Of a stretch of 64,000 nucleotides of DNA, positions 63,570 to 64,000 are shown piece by piece. The stretch is taken from positions 1,922,001-1,986,000 of the forward strand of contig NZ_JACEMU010000004.1 of the NCBI RefSeq assembly GCF_013868135.1, written 5' to 3'. Both the position numbers and the translations under genes were made by a program. How positions within the stretch are numbered: position 1 is the stretch's first letter; each line of letters begins with the position of its first letter. This DNA comes from Paracoccus sp. S1E-3 (GTDB taxonomy: Bacteria; Pseudomonadota; Alphaproteobacteria; Rhodobacterales; Rhodobacteraceae). The notes under the pieces are model-generated. The model saw only the letters and a program-made list of their open reading frames with translations, was not told the origin of the DNA and did no database searches.

Positions 63570-64000
63570 TCCGCCACCCCCAGATCCAATTGGCGCGCGG
63601 CGCGGCGCCTGATCAGGTAATTGCGCCAACCTTCGCGCCAGCGCGCCAGCAGGGTTTCCAGCCTGCCCGCGTTATGGACCACATCGGCGCGATAGAAGCT
63701 GGGGCACAGGATGGCGGCGTCGGCGACCTCGCCGCAATTGCCGCAGCCGACGCAGGTGACATCGATGCTGGCGACGGGATCGTCCCGCAGCGGATCTTCC
63801 AGCTTTTTCAGCGACAGCGAGGGGCAACCCGACAGCCGCATGCAGGCGTGATCGCCGGTGCAGACCTCCTCGTCGACGCCGAAGCGGGGCACGTCGACGC
63901 GGCGGCCTTCCTTCATCGCCGCCGCCCGCAGGGGCTTTTCGCGGCGCTGCCTGTTCAGCATGCATTCCGAGGAGGCGACAATCACCTTCGGTCCCTTTTC
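63566..64000 (-). CDS. iorA: Indolepyruvate ferredoxin oxidoreductase alpha subunit, C-terminal part (cut by window edge)
   Basis: The C-terminal ~144 residues of IorA, read from the window edge on the minus strand, beginning EKGPKVIVASSECMLNRQRR. It contains the ferredoxin-like domain: VCTGDHACMRLSGCPS, then CVGCGNCGEVADAAILCPSF, giving the Cys ligands for iron-sulfur clusters. The thiamine-diphosphate and catalytic portions lie beyond base 64000. It is upstream of iorB in an operon. Confidence 0.9.
   Translation of the reverse strand, partial: EKGPKVIVASSECMLNRQRREKPLRAAAMKEGRRVDVPRFGVDEEVCTGDHACMRLSGCPSLSLKKLEDPLRDDPVASIDVTCVGCGNCGEVADAAILCPSFYRADVVHNAGRLETLLARWREGWRNYLIRRRAARQLDLGVAE

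Noticed and set aside
1..64000. CRISPR arrays, insertion sequences, prophage genes and integrase attachment sites at the tRNA
   Set aside because: No spaced direct-repeat array, transposase, integrase or phage structural gene was seen, and tRNA-Val is not followed by a duplicated 3' end that I can find in the window.

Overview
The window is GC-rich, densely coded DNA from an alphaproteobacterium of the Rhodobacteraceae, most like Paracoccus. This placement is an inference from gene content: hrcA-grpE, ahcY-metK, a tamA-tamB pair, DUF2853 and DUF2125 proteins, an IalB-family protein, a zinc-ligand-free L36, and the style of the TRAP and sugar ABC operons. I see no insertion sequence, phage, plasmid or CRISPR array. 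Almost all of it looks chromosomal.

Layout. 1-1970 (+): end of hrcA, grpE and a ClpP-family protease, a protein-quality block closed by a two-way terminator. 2042-4625 (-): ahcY-metK, the core of the S-adenosylmethionine cycle. 4748-5674: glucokinase. 5756-13692: tamA and an unusually long tamB with about ten tandem internal repeats. 13793-18363: DUF2853, DUF2125, pmbA/tldE and a cysQ-like phosphatase. 18384-22462 (-): a pqi lipid-transport operon in which PqiA is encoded as two single-domain proteins. 22645-24237: GMC oxidoreductase. 24308-30100: a compact flagellar block (motB, flgE, flgK, flgL, flgI) with no other flagellar genes around it. 30446-32722: an atypical SDR, a DUF1269 protein and mtgA. 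32998-39601: a sugar ABC operon (binding protein, double ATPase, two permeases, DUF4432, ribokinase). 39598-42087 (-): a GT51-like protein lacking both catalytic glutamates, rlmN and ialB. 42235-46538: type II-family asparaginase, TetR regulator, rpmJ, tRNA-Val, N-formylglutamate amidohydrolase and a Nudix hydrolase. 46768-49773: a TRAP transporter (dctPQM). 49819-54549 (-): a HAD phosphatase and a translationally coupled operon of poorly known membrane proteins around a Tat-type FAD oxidase.

54602-64000 is an aromatic-acid catabolic region. gcdH diverges from a run of six overlapping or abutting genes: a flavin monooxygenase fused to an old-yellow-enzyme reductase, SDR, enoyl-CoA hydratase, acyl-CoA dehydrogenase, thioesterase and RidA. 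A perfect 12-bp palindrome sits between the two transcription units and overlaps possible -35 elements of both. The gene set fits the aerobic CoA-thioester route for 2-aminobenzoate (anthranilate) or a related aryl-CoA. Converging on it is iorBA, for an indolepyruvate-type 2-oxoacid:ferredoxin oxidoreductase, with iorA cut by the window edge.

The best candidates for something little described are the FAD-oxidase/membrane-protein operon, the catalytically degenerate GT51 protein coupled to rlmN, and the co-location of iorBA with the aryl-CoA cluster. None of these is proved novel from sequence alone.
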